This document shows positions 40,894 through 48,213 of a stretch of DNA of 48,859 bases, piece by piece. A model generated the notes under the pieces. It made no database searches. It was not told where the DNA came from and saw only the letters and a program-made list of their open reading frames with translations. Origin of the DNA: Pseudomonadota bacterium (lineage in GTDB: Bacteria > Myxococcota > Myxococcia > Myxococcales > Myxococcaceae). The stretch is from contig JAFAAN010000172.1 of NCBI GenBank assembly GCA_023426545.1, positions 1 through 48,859 on the forward strand, given 5' to 3'. Position 1 is the first letter of the stretch; each line of letters starts with the position of its first letter. The position numbers and the translations under genes were made by a program.

Positions 40894-42326
40894 GTCTGGA
40901 GTCCGAGGACGAAGGGCCGGGCGTCCACGAGCGGACGATGCTGGTGGACGTGAGCCAGCTGCGGACCTCGCGTCCGGAGCCGCAGGAGCCCCCCGCGGCC
41001 GAGACGCCTCCAGCCGAAGCGCCTCCGGCCGAGGAAGCTCCGGCCGAGGTGGAGCGCGAGCGGACGTGGCGGCCCTTCGTGTTCCGGAACCTGGAGAAGG
41101 TCTCCCGGGCCCAGGGGCAGCTCGCCGAGCGGCTGCGGTGGCTGACGCCCGCGGAGGGCACGGCGGCCGCCGTGGCGACGCGGCTCAAGGAGCTGTTCGA
41201 CGCCGAGGTGCGCCTGACGGTGGAGTCCGTGCAGGTGCGGCCCATGGCGGAGCTGCGCCGCTTCCTGGGCGACCCCACCTTCCTGGCGGTGCTCGCGCCG
41301 GGGGCGCTCCAGGGCCGCGCGGTGCTCGAGGTGGAGCTGGCGCTGGCGCACGTGGCGGTGGACCTGCTGCTGGGGGGCGCCGGTGAGACGGTGGGCTTGC
41401 GCCCGCTGACGGACATCGAGGAGGGCGTGATGGCCTACGTCGTCCTCGAGGCGCTCAAGGTCCTGGTGCCGGGGCTCCAGCCCGCGGTGCCGCGTCCCCG
41501 CCTGGACGGAGTGGCGCGCGGCGTGGACGAGGTCTCCGCCCGGCTGGGGGATGACGGTCCGATGCTGGCGGTCCACCTGCACGCGACGCTGGGGCCGCAC
41601 GGCGGCCTGGTGCGGCTGGTGGTGCCCGCTGCGGTGCTGGACGCGGCCGAGCCGGCGGTGGAGAGCGCGCAGCGGCGGGCCCGGGGGAAGGCGGACCTGG
41701 AGGCCTTCGCGAGCCGCCTGTCGGCGGTGCGCGGCTGGCTGCGCGCGGAGATTGGCTCGGCGGAGATTTCCGGCCAGGACCTGGCGAGCCTGCGGGTGAA
41801 GGACGTGCTCCTGGTGGACGTGCTCTCGGCGCGGCCGGACAAGGGCGAGGCGGGCACGGCGCAGCTGCGGATGGGGAAGGGGACGGCGGGGCGGGCCGAC
41901 GCGGAGGTGTTCGTCGGCGAGGACGGGCGCTACCGGGCACGCATCACCGACATCATTCCCGGGGAGCCGGGCCACCCGGGGTCGGCGGACGAGGCGAGCG
42001 CGGAGCCCGCGGACGAAGAAGAGGACTTCACGAACCCGGAGCTGGACGTGCCTCCGGAACTGGAAGGGGCGGCCTTGGACGATGTGAGCAAGCCGGACGG
42101 AAGCGACCTGCTCGGGGATGTGCCCCTGCAGATTGCGGTGGAGCTGGCGCGCGTGCCCGTCACGGCGCAGCAGGTGGTGGGGCTGCGCACGGGGCAGGTC
42201 ATCGAGCTGAACCGGGGCCCCGGTGAGCCGGTGGAGCTGTCCGTCAATGGCAAGGTGGTGGCCCGGGGCGAGCTGGTGGAAGTGGAGGGCCAGCTCGGCG
42301 TGCGCATCATCACCCTGGCGGGGTGA
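40890..42326 (+). CDS. sctQ: T3SS sorting-platform protein SctQ (FliM/FliN-like)
   Basis: A 478-residue cytoplasmic protein. After an acidic Pro/Glu linker (residues 30-55) a FliM-like middle domain contains RPLTDIEEGVMAYVVLEALK. A first SpoA domain lies at about 285-335 (EIGSAEISGQDLASLRVKD), then a ~60-residue acidic disordered linker. A second SpoA domain closes the protein (about 406-478; ELARVPVTAQQVVGLRTGQV and LGVRIITLA). One chain carrying both domains is the SctQ arrangement; flagella split them into FliM and FliN. It is translationally coupled to sctP. It should form the pods or ring that loads substrates at the base. Confidence 0.9.
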   Translation: MSLESEDEGPGVHERTMLVDVSQLRTSRPEPQEPPAAETPPAEAPPAEEAPAEVERERTWRPFVFRNLEKVSRAQGQLAERLRWLTPAEGTAAAVATRLKELFDAEVRLTVESVQVRPMAELRRFLGDPTFLAVLAPGALQGRAVLEVELALAHVAVDLLLGGAGETVGLRPLTDIEEGVMAYVVLEALKVLVPGLQPAVPRPRLDGVARGVDEVSARLGDDGPMLAVHLHATLGPHGGLVRLVVPAAVLDAAEPAVESAQRRARGKADLEAFASRLSAVRGWLRAEIGSAEISGQDLASLRVKDVLLVDVLSARPDKGEAGTAQLRMGKGTAGRADAEVFVGEDGRYRARITDIIPGEPGHPGSADEASAEPADEEEDFTNPELDVPPELEGAALDDVSKPDGSDLLGDVPLQIAVELARVPVTAQQVVGLRTGQVIELNRGPGEPVELSVNGKVVARGELVEVEGQLGVRIITLAG

Positions 42327-42421
42327 GTTCCCAGGCGAGGTGGAGCAGGCGAGCAGGGGCGACCGGCCATGCGGGGGGCCGTGGCGGTCCTCCGGCTGAT
42401 GCACTAGCCTCGCGCCCAGTC

Positions 42422-43078
42422 ATGGCAGTCCTCCGTCCCCCCCTCATGCGACTGATGTTGGGTGTCGCGCTGGTGTTCGCGCCAGCCGCCGCCGTGGCCC
42501 AGGCTCCATCCGCGTCCGGCGACGCGCTCCCCGCTGCCACCGAGCCCCAGCAGGGCGCGGACGCCGCGCTGCGGGAGGCGGACCGGGCCCTCGACGCGGA
42601 GCTGAATTCCACCGGAGCGGGGCAGGACGCCCGGGTCGCCCAGCCTTCCTGGGAGCGCACGGCTGTTGCCCCCGAGGCGGTCGCCGAGGAGCCGGAGAGC
42701 CTGGGCTGGGCGCTGGTCCGCACGCTGCTGGTGCTGGGCGTGGTGGTGGCGTCCATCTACCTCACGCTGAACGTGGGCCTGCGCAAGCTGATGGGGCTCC
42801 AGGGCGCGGCGCTGGGCCGTCAGCCCCTGCTGTCCGTGGTGGAGCGGCTCCCGCTGGATCAGCGCCGCGCCCTCTTCGTGGTGAAGGCCGCGGACGAGTA
42901 CCTGCTGGTGGGCGGCGGCGAGGGCGGTTTGCAGCTGTTGTCGAAGCTGGATGTGGAGGCGGTGGAGCGCATCCGCGCGCAGCGCCCGCAGACGAACGCA
43001 GTTCCACTGAGCCCATTCCTCCAGAAGCTCCTCTCCCGCCGCAGCGGTGGCTCGCCTTCCCAGCCCCCCGGCTCCTGA
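42422..43078 (+). CDS. FliO-like export-gate assembly protein
   Basis: A 218-residue protein with a signal-like N-terminus (MLGVALVFAPAAAVAQ) and a Pro/Ala/Glu linker. One transmembrane helix (VRTLLVLGVVVASIYLTLNV, about residues 98-117) is followed by a cytoplasmic domain with LLSVVERLPLDQRRALFVVKAADEYLLVGGGEGGLQLLSKL, in which the L-x-V-x-x-R-x-x-L-x-x-x-R-x-L pattern and V/L-G-x-x-x-x-G-x-x-LL define FliO. FliO assists FliP assembly in flagella and is not a core part of virulence T3SSs, so it is notable here. It ends 5 bases before sctR, just as fliO precedes fliP. Confidence 0.85.
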   Translation: MAVLRPPLMRLMLGVALVFAPAAAVAQAPSASGDALPAATEPQQGADAALREADRALDAELNSTGAGQDARVAQPSWERTAVAPEAVAEEPESLGWALVRTLLVLGVVVASIYLTLNVGLRKLMGLQGAALGRQPLLSVVERLPLDQRRALFVVKAADEYLLVGGGEGGLQLLSKLDVEAVERIRAQRPQTNAVPLSPFLQKLLSRRSGGSPSQPPGS

Positions 43079-43083
43079 CGACC

Positions 43084-43914
43084 GTGCCCGTGAACATCTC
43101 GTCCCCTGAACGTCCCCGTCTCCCGCGCGTCCCGGCCTGGCTGTTCGCGGCCGCGGTCGCCGTCCATCCCTTCACGGCGCTCGCGCAGAGGCGCGGGGGC
43201 GCGGCCATTCCCGACTCGGTGGTCAACGAGGCCGTCAACAGCGAGTCGTTCGCCTCGCGGCCGCTCATCCTCATCCTCGCGCTGGCGGCCATGGGCCTGG
43301 TGCCGTTCGCGCTGATGATGGTGACCAGCTTCGTGAAGATTTCGGTGGTGCTCTCCATCGTCCGCTCGGCGCTGGGCACGCAGCAGATTCCGCCCACGCA
43401 GGTCATCACCGGCCTGGCCGTCATCCTCACCGTCTACATCATGGCGCCGGTGGGCCAGCAGATGTACCGCGCGGCTGGCCTGGACATCTGGGCGAAGGGG
43501 CCCGGCGTCTTCTCCTCGGAGACGGTGGGGTCGATGCTGGGCGCGGCCAACAAGTCCAAGGAGCCGCTGCGCGAGTGGCTCATGAAGAAGGTCACCACCA
43601 AGGACCGGGCGCTCTTCTTCAACCTCGCCAAGAAGATGCGCAAGGGCGAGGACCGCGACTCCGTGGAGAGCGATGACTTCATGGTCATCATCCCGGCCTT
43701 CGTGGTGTCGGAGCTGAAGGAGGCCTTCCAGATAGGCTTCCTCCTCTTCGTCCCGTTCATCGTCATCGACATGGTGGTGGCCAACATCCTGCTGGCGCTG
43801 GGCATGCACATGCTGTCGCCCACCACCATCTCCATGCCGTTCAAGCTGCTGCTATTCGTGCTCGTGGACGGCTGGTATCTCATCGCCAAGGGCCTGGTCG
43901 TCGGCTACCTGTAG
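43084..43914 (+). CDS. sctR: T3SS export-gate protein SctR (FliP-like)
   Basis: A 276-residue inner-membrane protein from GTG (43084). A cleavable signal peptide (AWLFAAAVAVHPFTALAQ) precedes the mature protein, as in FliP; SctR of virulence systems usually has none. FliP signatures follow: SFVKISVVLSIVRSALGTQQ, then a periplasmic loop and FVVSELKEAFQIGFLLFVPF and PFKLLLFVLVDGWYLIAKGL. Five SctR form the helical export gate with SctS and SctT. The central loop with LREWLMKKVTTKDRALFF is standard. An alternative GTG lies six bases later. Confidence 0.96.
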   Translation: MPVNISSPERPRLPRVPAWLFAAAVAVHPFTALAQRRGGAAIPDSVVNEAVNSESFASRPLILILALAAMGLVPFALMMVTSFVKISVVLSIVRSALGTQQIPPTQVITGLAVILTVYIMAPVGQQMYRAAGLDIWAKGPGVFSSETVGSMLGAANKSKEPLREWLMKKVTTKDRALFFNLAKKMRKGEDRDSVESDDFMVIIPAFVVSELKEAFQIGFLLFVPFIVIDMVVANILLALGMHMLSPTTISMPFKLLLFVLVDGWYLIAKGLVVGYL

Positions 43915-43926
43915 AGAGAGGGCTCC

Positions 43927-44190
43927 ATGAATCAGCTCACGTTCATCACCCAGGAGGCCCTGTTCCTGGTGCTCGTCGCGTCGGCGCCGCCGGTGCTGAT
44001 GAGCCTGCTGGTGGGGTTCATCATCTCCCTGTTCCAGGCCACCACGCAGATCCAGGAGCAGACGCTCACCTTCGCGCCGAAGGTCGTCGCCGTCTTCGGC
44101 GTGCTGGCGCTGGCGGGCCCCTGGATTGGCAGCCAGCTGGTGCGCTTCACGTACCACGTCTTCGACAGGTTCCCCGCGCTCATCAAATGA
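43927..44190 (+). CDS. sctS: T3SS export-gate protein SctS (FliQ-like)
   Basis: An 87-residue protein with two transmembrane helices: EALFLVLVASAPPVLMSLLV and VVAVFGVLALAGPWIGSQLV. The conserved loop ISLFQATTQIQEQTLTFAPK between them is diagnostic of FliQ/YscS. The ATG follows GAGAGAGGG. Its stop overlaps the sctT start (ATGA at 44187-44190). It caps the inner end of the SctR/SctT gate. Confidence 0.97.
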   Translation: MNQLTFITQEALFLVLVASAPPVLMSLLVGFIISLFQATTQIQEQTLTFAPKVVAVFGVLALAGPWIGSQLVRFTYHVFDRFPALIK

Positions 44191-45005
44191 ACGTCGCGGA
44201 CCTCGTGGCAGAGCTGGGCACCCGGGCCAACGTCTCGGCGGTCATCTTCACGGTGGCGCTGGTGATGTGCCGGGTGATGCCCGTGCTCATCTTCAGCCCC
44301 TTCCTGGGCGGCGAGGTGGTCCCCACCGAGCTGAAGATGGGCATCGGGCTGACGCTCTCCATCGTCCTCTATCCGCTCATCGCGGGCTCGGTGACGTCCA
44401 TCCCCTTGAGCGCGCTGCCGTACATCGCGCTCATGGCGAAGGAGGTATTCGTCGGCTTCACGATGGCCTTCGTCGTCAACACGCTCTTCGAGGCGGCGCG
44501 CGTGGCCGGCAACCTGGTGGACACCATGTCCGGCAGCAACAACGCACAGCTGTACGTGCCGCAGCTCGGCCAGCAGGTGACGCTGTTCTCCAGCTTCAAG
44601 GTCCAGCTCGCGGTGGTGCTGTTCCTCACGCTGGACGGGCACCACCGGGTCATCCAGGCGCTGGCGGACAGCCTGGTCGTGGTGCCGCTGGATGGCTTCC
44701 CCCGCTTCAGCGACGGGCCGTGGCCCTTCTTCGACCTGATGCTCCGCGTGTTCGCGGACCTGCTGCGGGTGAGCCTGGCGCTGGCCGCTCCGGCCATGCT
44801 GGCGACCTTCCTCACCGACGTGTCGCTGGGCGCCATCAACCGCGTGGCGCCGCAAATCCAGGTGTTCTTCATCTCCATGTCCATCAAGCCCCTGGTGAGC
44901 GTGCTCCTCGTCTTCCTGGTGGTGAGCGCGCTGATGACCCGCATGCAGGGGGAGATGGCCCACATGCTGCGGATGCTCCACCAGGCCTTGCGGCTCATGT
45001 CCTGA
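44187..45005 (+). CDS. sctT: T3SS export-gate protein SctT (FliR-like)
   Basis: A 272-residue polytopic membrane protein with about six to eight hydrophobic helices. The family motif RVMPVLIFSPFLGGEVVPTE in the first loop, the SGSNNAQLYVPQLGQQV segment, and LTDVSLGAINRVAPQIQVFF near residue 205-225 all match FliR/YscT. One copy joins five SctR in the export gate. It is translationally coupled to sctS and ends 22 bases before sctU. Length is usual. Confidence 0.96.
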   Translation: MNVADLVAELGTRANVSAVIFTVALVMCRVMPVLIFSPFLGGEVVPTELKMGIGLTLSIVLYPLIAGSVTSIPLSALPYIALMAKEVFVGFTMAFVVNTLFEAARVAGNLVDTMSGSNNAQLYVPQLGQQVTLFSSFKVQLAVVLFLTLDGHHRVIQALADSLVVVPLDGFPRFSDGPWPFFDLMLRVFADLLRVSLALAAPAMLATFLTDVSLGAINRVAPQIQVFFISMSIKPLVSVLLVFLVVSALMTRMQGEMAHMLRMLHQALRLMS

Positions 45006-45027
45006 GCCACCTCATCCCGGGCGCGCC

Positions 45028-46107
45028 ATGTCGGACGAGAGCGGAGAGAAAACAGAGGAGCCATCCCAGAAGAAGCTGGATGACTCACGCAAGAAGGGGC
45101 AGGTCTGGAAGAGCAAGGACCTGAGCGGCGTGGGCGTGCTCCTGGTGGGGCTGGCCGCGCTCAAGTTCACCTGGGACCGGGTGGTGACGGAGCTGACGTC
45201 GCTGTTCACGTTCTCCTTCGACCACCTGGCGCACCCGGAGGGCCTGATGGTGGCCACCGGGCAGCTGCTCTACCTGGGCGTGCGCGCGCTGCTGCTGGTG
45301 ACGTTGCCGGTGGTGGCGGGGGCGGCGCTGGTGGGCGGGCTGATGGAGTACCTCCAGGTGGGGACGCTCTTCACCATGGACCCGCTGATGCCGAAGATGG
45401 AGAAGCTCAACCCCATCCAGGGCATGAAGAACCTGTTCAACAAGAAGGCGATTGTTGAGCTGCTGAAGAACGTCATCAAGATCTCCGTCACCGCCTACGT
45501 CGTCTACGGCGTGGTGCGCGACTCCATGCCGCTGGTGGCGGAGACGGTGCGCCAGGACACGCGCGCCATCATGACCATCATGGGGGAGCTGGTGACGCGC
45601 GTGGCCACGCGCGTGGCGCTCCTCTTCGTGCTGTTCGGCGTCTTCGACGTCTGGTGGCAGCGCAAGGCCTTCATGAAGGACATGATGATGACGAAGGAGG
45701 AGGTGAAGAAGGAGTACAAGCAGAGCGAGGGCGACCCGCACCACAAGGCCAAGCGCAAGGAGATGCACCAGGAGATCATGGAGGGTGCGCAGATGGAGGC
45801 CGTGCGCGAGGCGGACGTCATCGTCACCAACCCGGACCACGTGGCCGTGGCCCTCAAGTACGACCGGGAGAAGGACGGCGCGCCGCGCGTGCTCGCCCGG
45901 GGCATCGACTTCAAGGCCGAGCGCATCAAGGCCATTGCCCGCGAGCAGGACGTGCCCACGCTGCGCAACGTGCCCCTGGCCCACGCCCTGCTGCGGGTGG
46001 AGGTGGGGCACGAAATCCCGGAGGAGCTGTACGACGCCGTGGCCGAGGTCCTCAACTTCGTCTATGGCCTGAAGGCCGGCCAGGCGGCGCCAGAGGGGCG
46101 CGCGTGA
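45028..46107 (+). CDS. sctU: T3SS autoprotease and substrate switch SctU (FlhB-like)
   Basis: A 359-residue inner-membrane protein. The N-terminus EKTEEPSQKKLDDSRKKGQV is the classic FlhB/YscU start. Four transmembrane helices span about residues 30-215 (with GMKNLFNKKAIVELLKN), followed by a cytoplasmic domain. The autocleavage site is NPDH (residues 268-271), not the usual NPTH; the Asn-Pro bond and the following VAVALKYD are intact, so cleavage is still possible. The C-terminal domain (RVLARGIDFKAERIKAIARE, EELYDAVAEVLNFVY) is typical. Its last bases repeat almost exactly in the next gene. Confidence 0.95.
   Translation: MSDESGEKTEEPSQKKLDDSRKKGQVWKSKDLSGVGVLLVGLAALKFTWDRVVTELTSLFTFSFDHLAHPEGLMVATGQLLYLGVRALLLVTLPVVAGAALVGGLMEYLQVGTLFTMDPLMPKMEKLNPIQGMKNLFNKKAIVELLKNVIKISVTAYVVYGVVRDSMPLVAETVRQDTRAIMTIMGELVTRVATRVALLFVLFGVFDVWWQRKAFMKDMMMTKEEVKKEYKQSEGDPHHKAKRKEMHQEIMEGAQMEAVREADVIVTNPDHVAVALKYDREKDGAPRVLARGIDFKAERIKAIAREQDVPTLRNVPLAHALLRVEVGHEIPEELYDAVAEVLNFVYGLKAGQAAPEGRA
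46021..46064 (+). repeat. 44-bp perfect direct repeat, copy 1 (end of sctU)
   Basis: These 44 bases, encoding EELYDAVAEVLNFV plus part of Tyr, are repeated exactly at 46349-46392 in the fhlB-like gene, third codon positions included. This indicates recent duplication or gene conversion between the two genes. Confidence 0.9.
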
Positions 46108-46150
46108 CGGGGCCGGGTGCGGCTATCATGCGCGGACAGCGGGGCCTGCC

Positions 46151-46435
46151 ATGAGTGACGACGCCGAAATCGCCATCGCGCTGAAGTACGACAAGGAGAC
46201 GGACGGTGCCCCGCGCGTGGTGGCCAAGGGCATGCGGCTCAAGGCGGAGAAGATTCGGGAGATTGCCCGGGAGCACAACATCCCGGTCATGCGGAACGTG
46301 AACCTCGCCAACGCCCTCTACCGCGTGGACGTGGGGCAGGAGGTTCCCGAGGAGCTGTACGACGCCGTGGCCGAGGTCCTCAACTTCGTCTACGAGTTGC
46401 AGCGCGAGCAAGCGGCCGCGGCCAATAGGCGCTAG
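46151..46435 (+). CDS. Stand-alone FlhB C-terminal-domain protein (FhlB/FlhX type)
   Basis: A 94-residue cytoplasmic protein consisting only of the FlhB/SctU post-cleavage domain: IAIALKYDKETDGAPRVVAK, MRLKAEKIREIAREHNIPV and EELYDAVAEVLNFVYELQ. There is no membrane part and no NPTH motif; it starts just where the cleaved C-fragment would. Sequence identity to the neighbouring SctU C-domain is about 60 percent. In flagellar systems such FhlB/FlhX proteins can replace the FlhB C-fragment. Here it follows sctU by 43 bases and could modulate the substrate switch. Such a gene is unusual for a T3SS. Confidence 0.85.
   Translation: MSDDAEIAIALKYDKETDGAPRVVAKGMRLKAEKIREIAREHNIPVMRNVNLANALYRVDVGQEVPEELYDAVAEVLNFVYELQREQAAAANRR
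46349..46392 (+). repeat. 44-bp perfect direct repeat, copy 2 (end of fhlB-like gene)
   Basis: Identical to 46021-46064 in sctU. The genes differ in the codons just before and after, so the shared patch is bounded like a gene-conversion tract. Confidence 0.9.
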
Positions 46436-46482
46436 AGGGGCTGGACGCCCCCCACCCATCTGGAGTGAGGTTCGGAAACACC

Positions 46483-46962
46483 ATGGCCAGAATCAACAAC
46501 CCGCCTCCGAATACGTCCCTGTGGCCCTGGGGCGGTCCCCGCAGCGTCCGTGAGCGGCTCGTCGACCCGGCGCAGGTCGACCGGAAGAAGCTCCGCAAGG
46601 CGGGCAACCCGAAGAACCCGGCGCTGGCGTCCGCGGCGCTGCTGGACTTCATCGGGCCGGCGCACTCCTCGGAGGAGCTGCGCCTGCCGCTGCCCCCGCA
46701 TCCGGGCGGGCATGACGCGGACCTGGAGGGCTTCAGCGACCGGCCCCATCTGTCCAGCGTGGCCGGCCGCGGCCATGAGGACCAGCGCCGCATGCTGGAG
46801 CGGGGCCTGGGCAAGGTGAAGGCGGCGCCGGACCGGCTCGAGCGCCTCAAGGCGCTGCTGCACCGCGAGTCCGCCATGCTCTCCCTGGTGGATCAGGTGA
46901 ACGAGGAGACGAAGGAGATCATCCGGCGCATGTGGGACGCGCAGAAGGACGAGGGCTACTAG
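46483..46962 (+). CDS. T3SS-locus hypothetical protein (159 aa)
   Basis: Starts at the ATG at 46483 after TGGAGTGAGG. The first ~75 residues are basic and Pro-rich with little order (NNPPPNTSLWPWGGPRSVRE). A Pro/His/Gly stretch (LPLPPHPGGHDADLEGFS) follows. The last ~60 residues are a charged helix (PDRLERLKALLHRESAMLSL then VDQVNEETKEIIRRMWDAQK). No homologous family was recognised. It is co-directional with sctU and ends 4 bases before the TPR chaperone gene, so a chaperone client or regulator of secretion is a sensible guess, not a finding. Confidence 0.6.
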   Translation: MARINNPPPNTSLWPWGGPRSVRERLVDPAQVDRKKLRKAGNPKNPALASAALLDFIGPAHSSEELRLPLPPHPGGHDADLEGFSDRPHLSSVAGRGHEDQRRMLERGLGKVKAAPDRLERLKALLHRESAMLSLVDQVNEETKEIIRRMWDAQKDEGY

Positions 46963-46966
46963 CGTC

Positions 46967-47443
46967 ATGGCGGCCCTGGACCCGGATGATCCGAAGGACG
47001 AGGCGAAGCTGGATGCCCTCCTCCAGCGGTGGGCGGACGGCAAGGCCACGCTGCGGGACGTGCGTGGCTACTCGGACGACGAGCTCTACGCCATCGCCAA
47101 GACGGCCTATTTCTTCTTCTACCAGGGCCGGGTGAACGAGGCGCGCACGCTCTTCCAGGGGCTGTACGCCGTGAACCCGACGGACGCGTACTTCGCCAAG
47201 GCGCTGGGCGTGGTGGAGATGGCGGCTGGAAACGGGCAGGGCGCGCTGGCGGCCTTCGACGTGGCCGCCAAGCTGACGCCGCATGACCCGTCCGTCTACG
47301 TGGGCCGCGCCGAGGTGAAGCTGGCCATGGGCCAGAAGCAGCAGGCCCTGGAGGACCTGCGCCGGGCGGCGGCGATGCAGCCGGGGGACGACCCGGTGGT
47401 GCGCAAGGCCGCGGCCATGATCTCCGCCCTGAGCCGCCGCTGA
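46967..47443 (+). CDS. SycD/LcrH-type T3SS chaperone (TPR)
   Basis: A 158-residue soluble protein of three TPRs. YSDDELYAIAKTAYFFFYQG, followed by RVNEARTLFQGLYAVNPTDA, strongly resembles LcrH/SycD (helix with LYxxAxxxYxxGxxxxAxxxFxxL). Further repeats are ALGVVEMAAGNGQGALAAFD and AEVKLAMGQKQQALEDLRRA. Class II chaperones of this type guard translocator proteins. It starts 4 bases after the 159-residue hypothetical gene, which may encode a client or partner. Together with the TPR gene at 32165, the locus carries two such chaperones. Confidence 0.82.
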   Translation: MAALDPDDPKDEAKLDALLQRWADGKATLRDVRGYSDDELYAIAKTAYFFFYQGRVNEARTLFQGLYAVNPTDAYFAKALGVVEMAAGNGQGALAAFDVAAKLTPHDPSVYVGRAEVKLAMGQKQQALEDLRRAAAMQPGDDPVVRKAAAMISALSRR

Positions 47444-47536
47444 GAGGTGCATTTCACATCCGGGATGGACTGATCTTCCGGGGAGTCTGTTAGGCTGTCC
47501 GACGCTCAATTCTTCGTCGTCAGGGAGGTCGTTGAC

Positions 47537-48115
47537 ATGTCGAACCCGAATCCCGATCCGCGCGTCCCCGCCCAGATGCCCCCGGAGGCTCCCCCCGAGC
47601 TGACCGCCAAGCGTGAGGGGCTCATCGCCGAGCTCGAGAACCAGGCGAAGTCCGCGACGGGTACGCTGCAGCAGGTGATGCGGAAGATGTCCGCGCTGCT
47701 ATCCAACACCAAGCCCGGCGCGTCCCTGAGCTTCCAGCTCTACCAGGACGTGAAGGACGCCTTCAGCCGGCACCTGAGCGAGGCGTCGAAGACGCCGGCC
47801 CTGGCCAACATGCCGGCCGTCCTGGTGGAGTCCATCGAGTGGATGCAGGCGTACCTGAACGCCCGCGGCTTCTCTTCGGAGGAGGCCGCCGCCACGCCCG
47901 CCGCCACCGCGGCTCCGGCGTCCGCGCCGAAGGCTCCGGGCACGTCGGCTGGCGGGACGGACGCCTTCGAGACGGGCAGCAAGAAGCACGCGTCGCTGAC
48001 GGGCGACGTGCCGCCTCCGCCGTCGGCGCAGCCGGACGTCAAGGCCGAGCAGAAGGAGCTGGAGTCCTTCAAAGCCTGGATGAAGAACCCCAGCCTGGGC
48101 AAGCTCAAGGGCTAG
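47537..48115 (+). CDS. T3SS-locus hypothetical protein (192 aa)
   Basis: The N-terminus is Pro-rich, followed by a helical domain of about 90 residues: LIAELENQAKSATGTLQQVM, then SLSFQLYQDVKDAFSRHLSE and LVESIEWMQAYLNARGF. The rest is an Ala/Pro/Thr-rich linker and a short helix (ELESFKAWMKNPSLGKLKG). No family match is claimed and no signal peptide is present. A GGGAGG site lies upstream, and a TAGGCT element about 45 bases upstream suggests its own promoter. It could be a secreted effector, a gatekeeper or a chaperone. Confidence 0.6.
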   Translation: MSNPNPDPRVPAQMPPEAPPELTAKREGLIAELENQAKSATGTLQQVMRKMSALLSNTKPGASLSFQLYQDVKDAFSRHLSEASKTPALANMPAVLVESIEWMQAYLNARGFSSEEAAATPAATAAPASAPKAPGTSAGGTDAFETGSKKHASLTGDVPPPPSAQPDVKAEQKELESFKAWMKNPSLGKLKG

Positions 48116-48146
48116 GTCCAGGGCGGGGTTCCTGGAGGCGGATGAC

Positions 48147-48174
48147 GCAACTCCATGCCGGGCTCCGCCGATAA
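48147..48174 (+). promoter_or_regulatory. Second sigma-28 (FliA)-type promoter candidate
   Basis: GCCGATAA (48167-48174) is an exact FliA -10 box; CCGCCGATAA is shared with the box at 31488-31497. GCAAC (48147-48151) stands 20 bases upstream in the -35 area. The gene start is 40 bases downstream. Confidence 0.5.
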
Positions 48175-48213
48175 CCCTGTCGAGACGTATCTTTCCTCTC
48201 GAGGAGCTGCTCC

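Noticed and set aside
33734..46435. The right-hand locus as a flagellum
   Set aside because: SctJ is a 270-residue lipoprotein and not a FliF, SctQ carries both FliM- and FliN-like parts, and there are no hook, rod, filament (flagellin), FlgM, Mot or FlhA genes in the window. The flagellar traits are relics within a secretion system.
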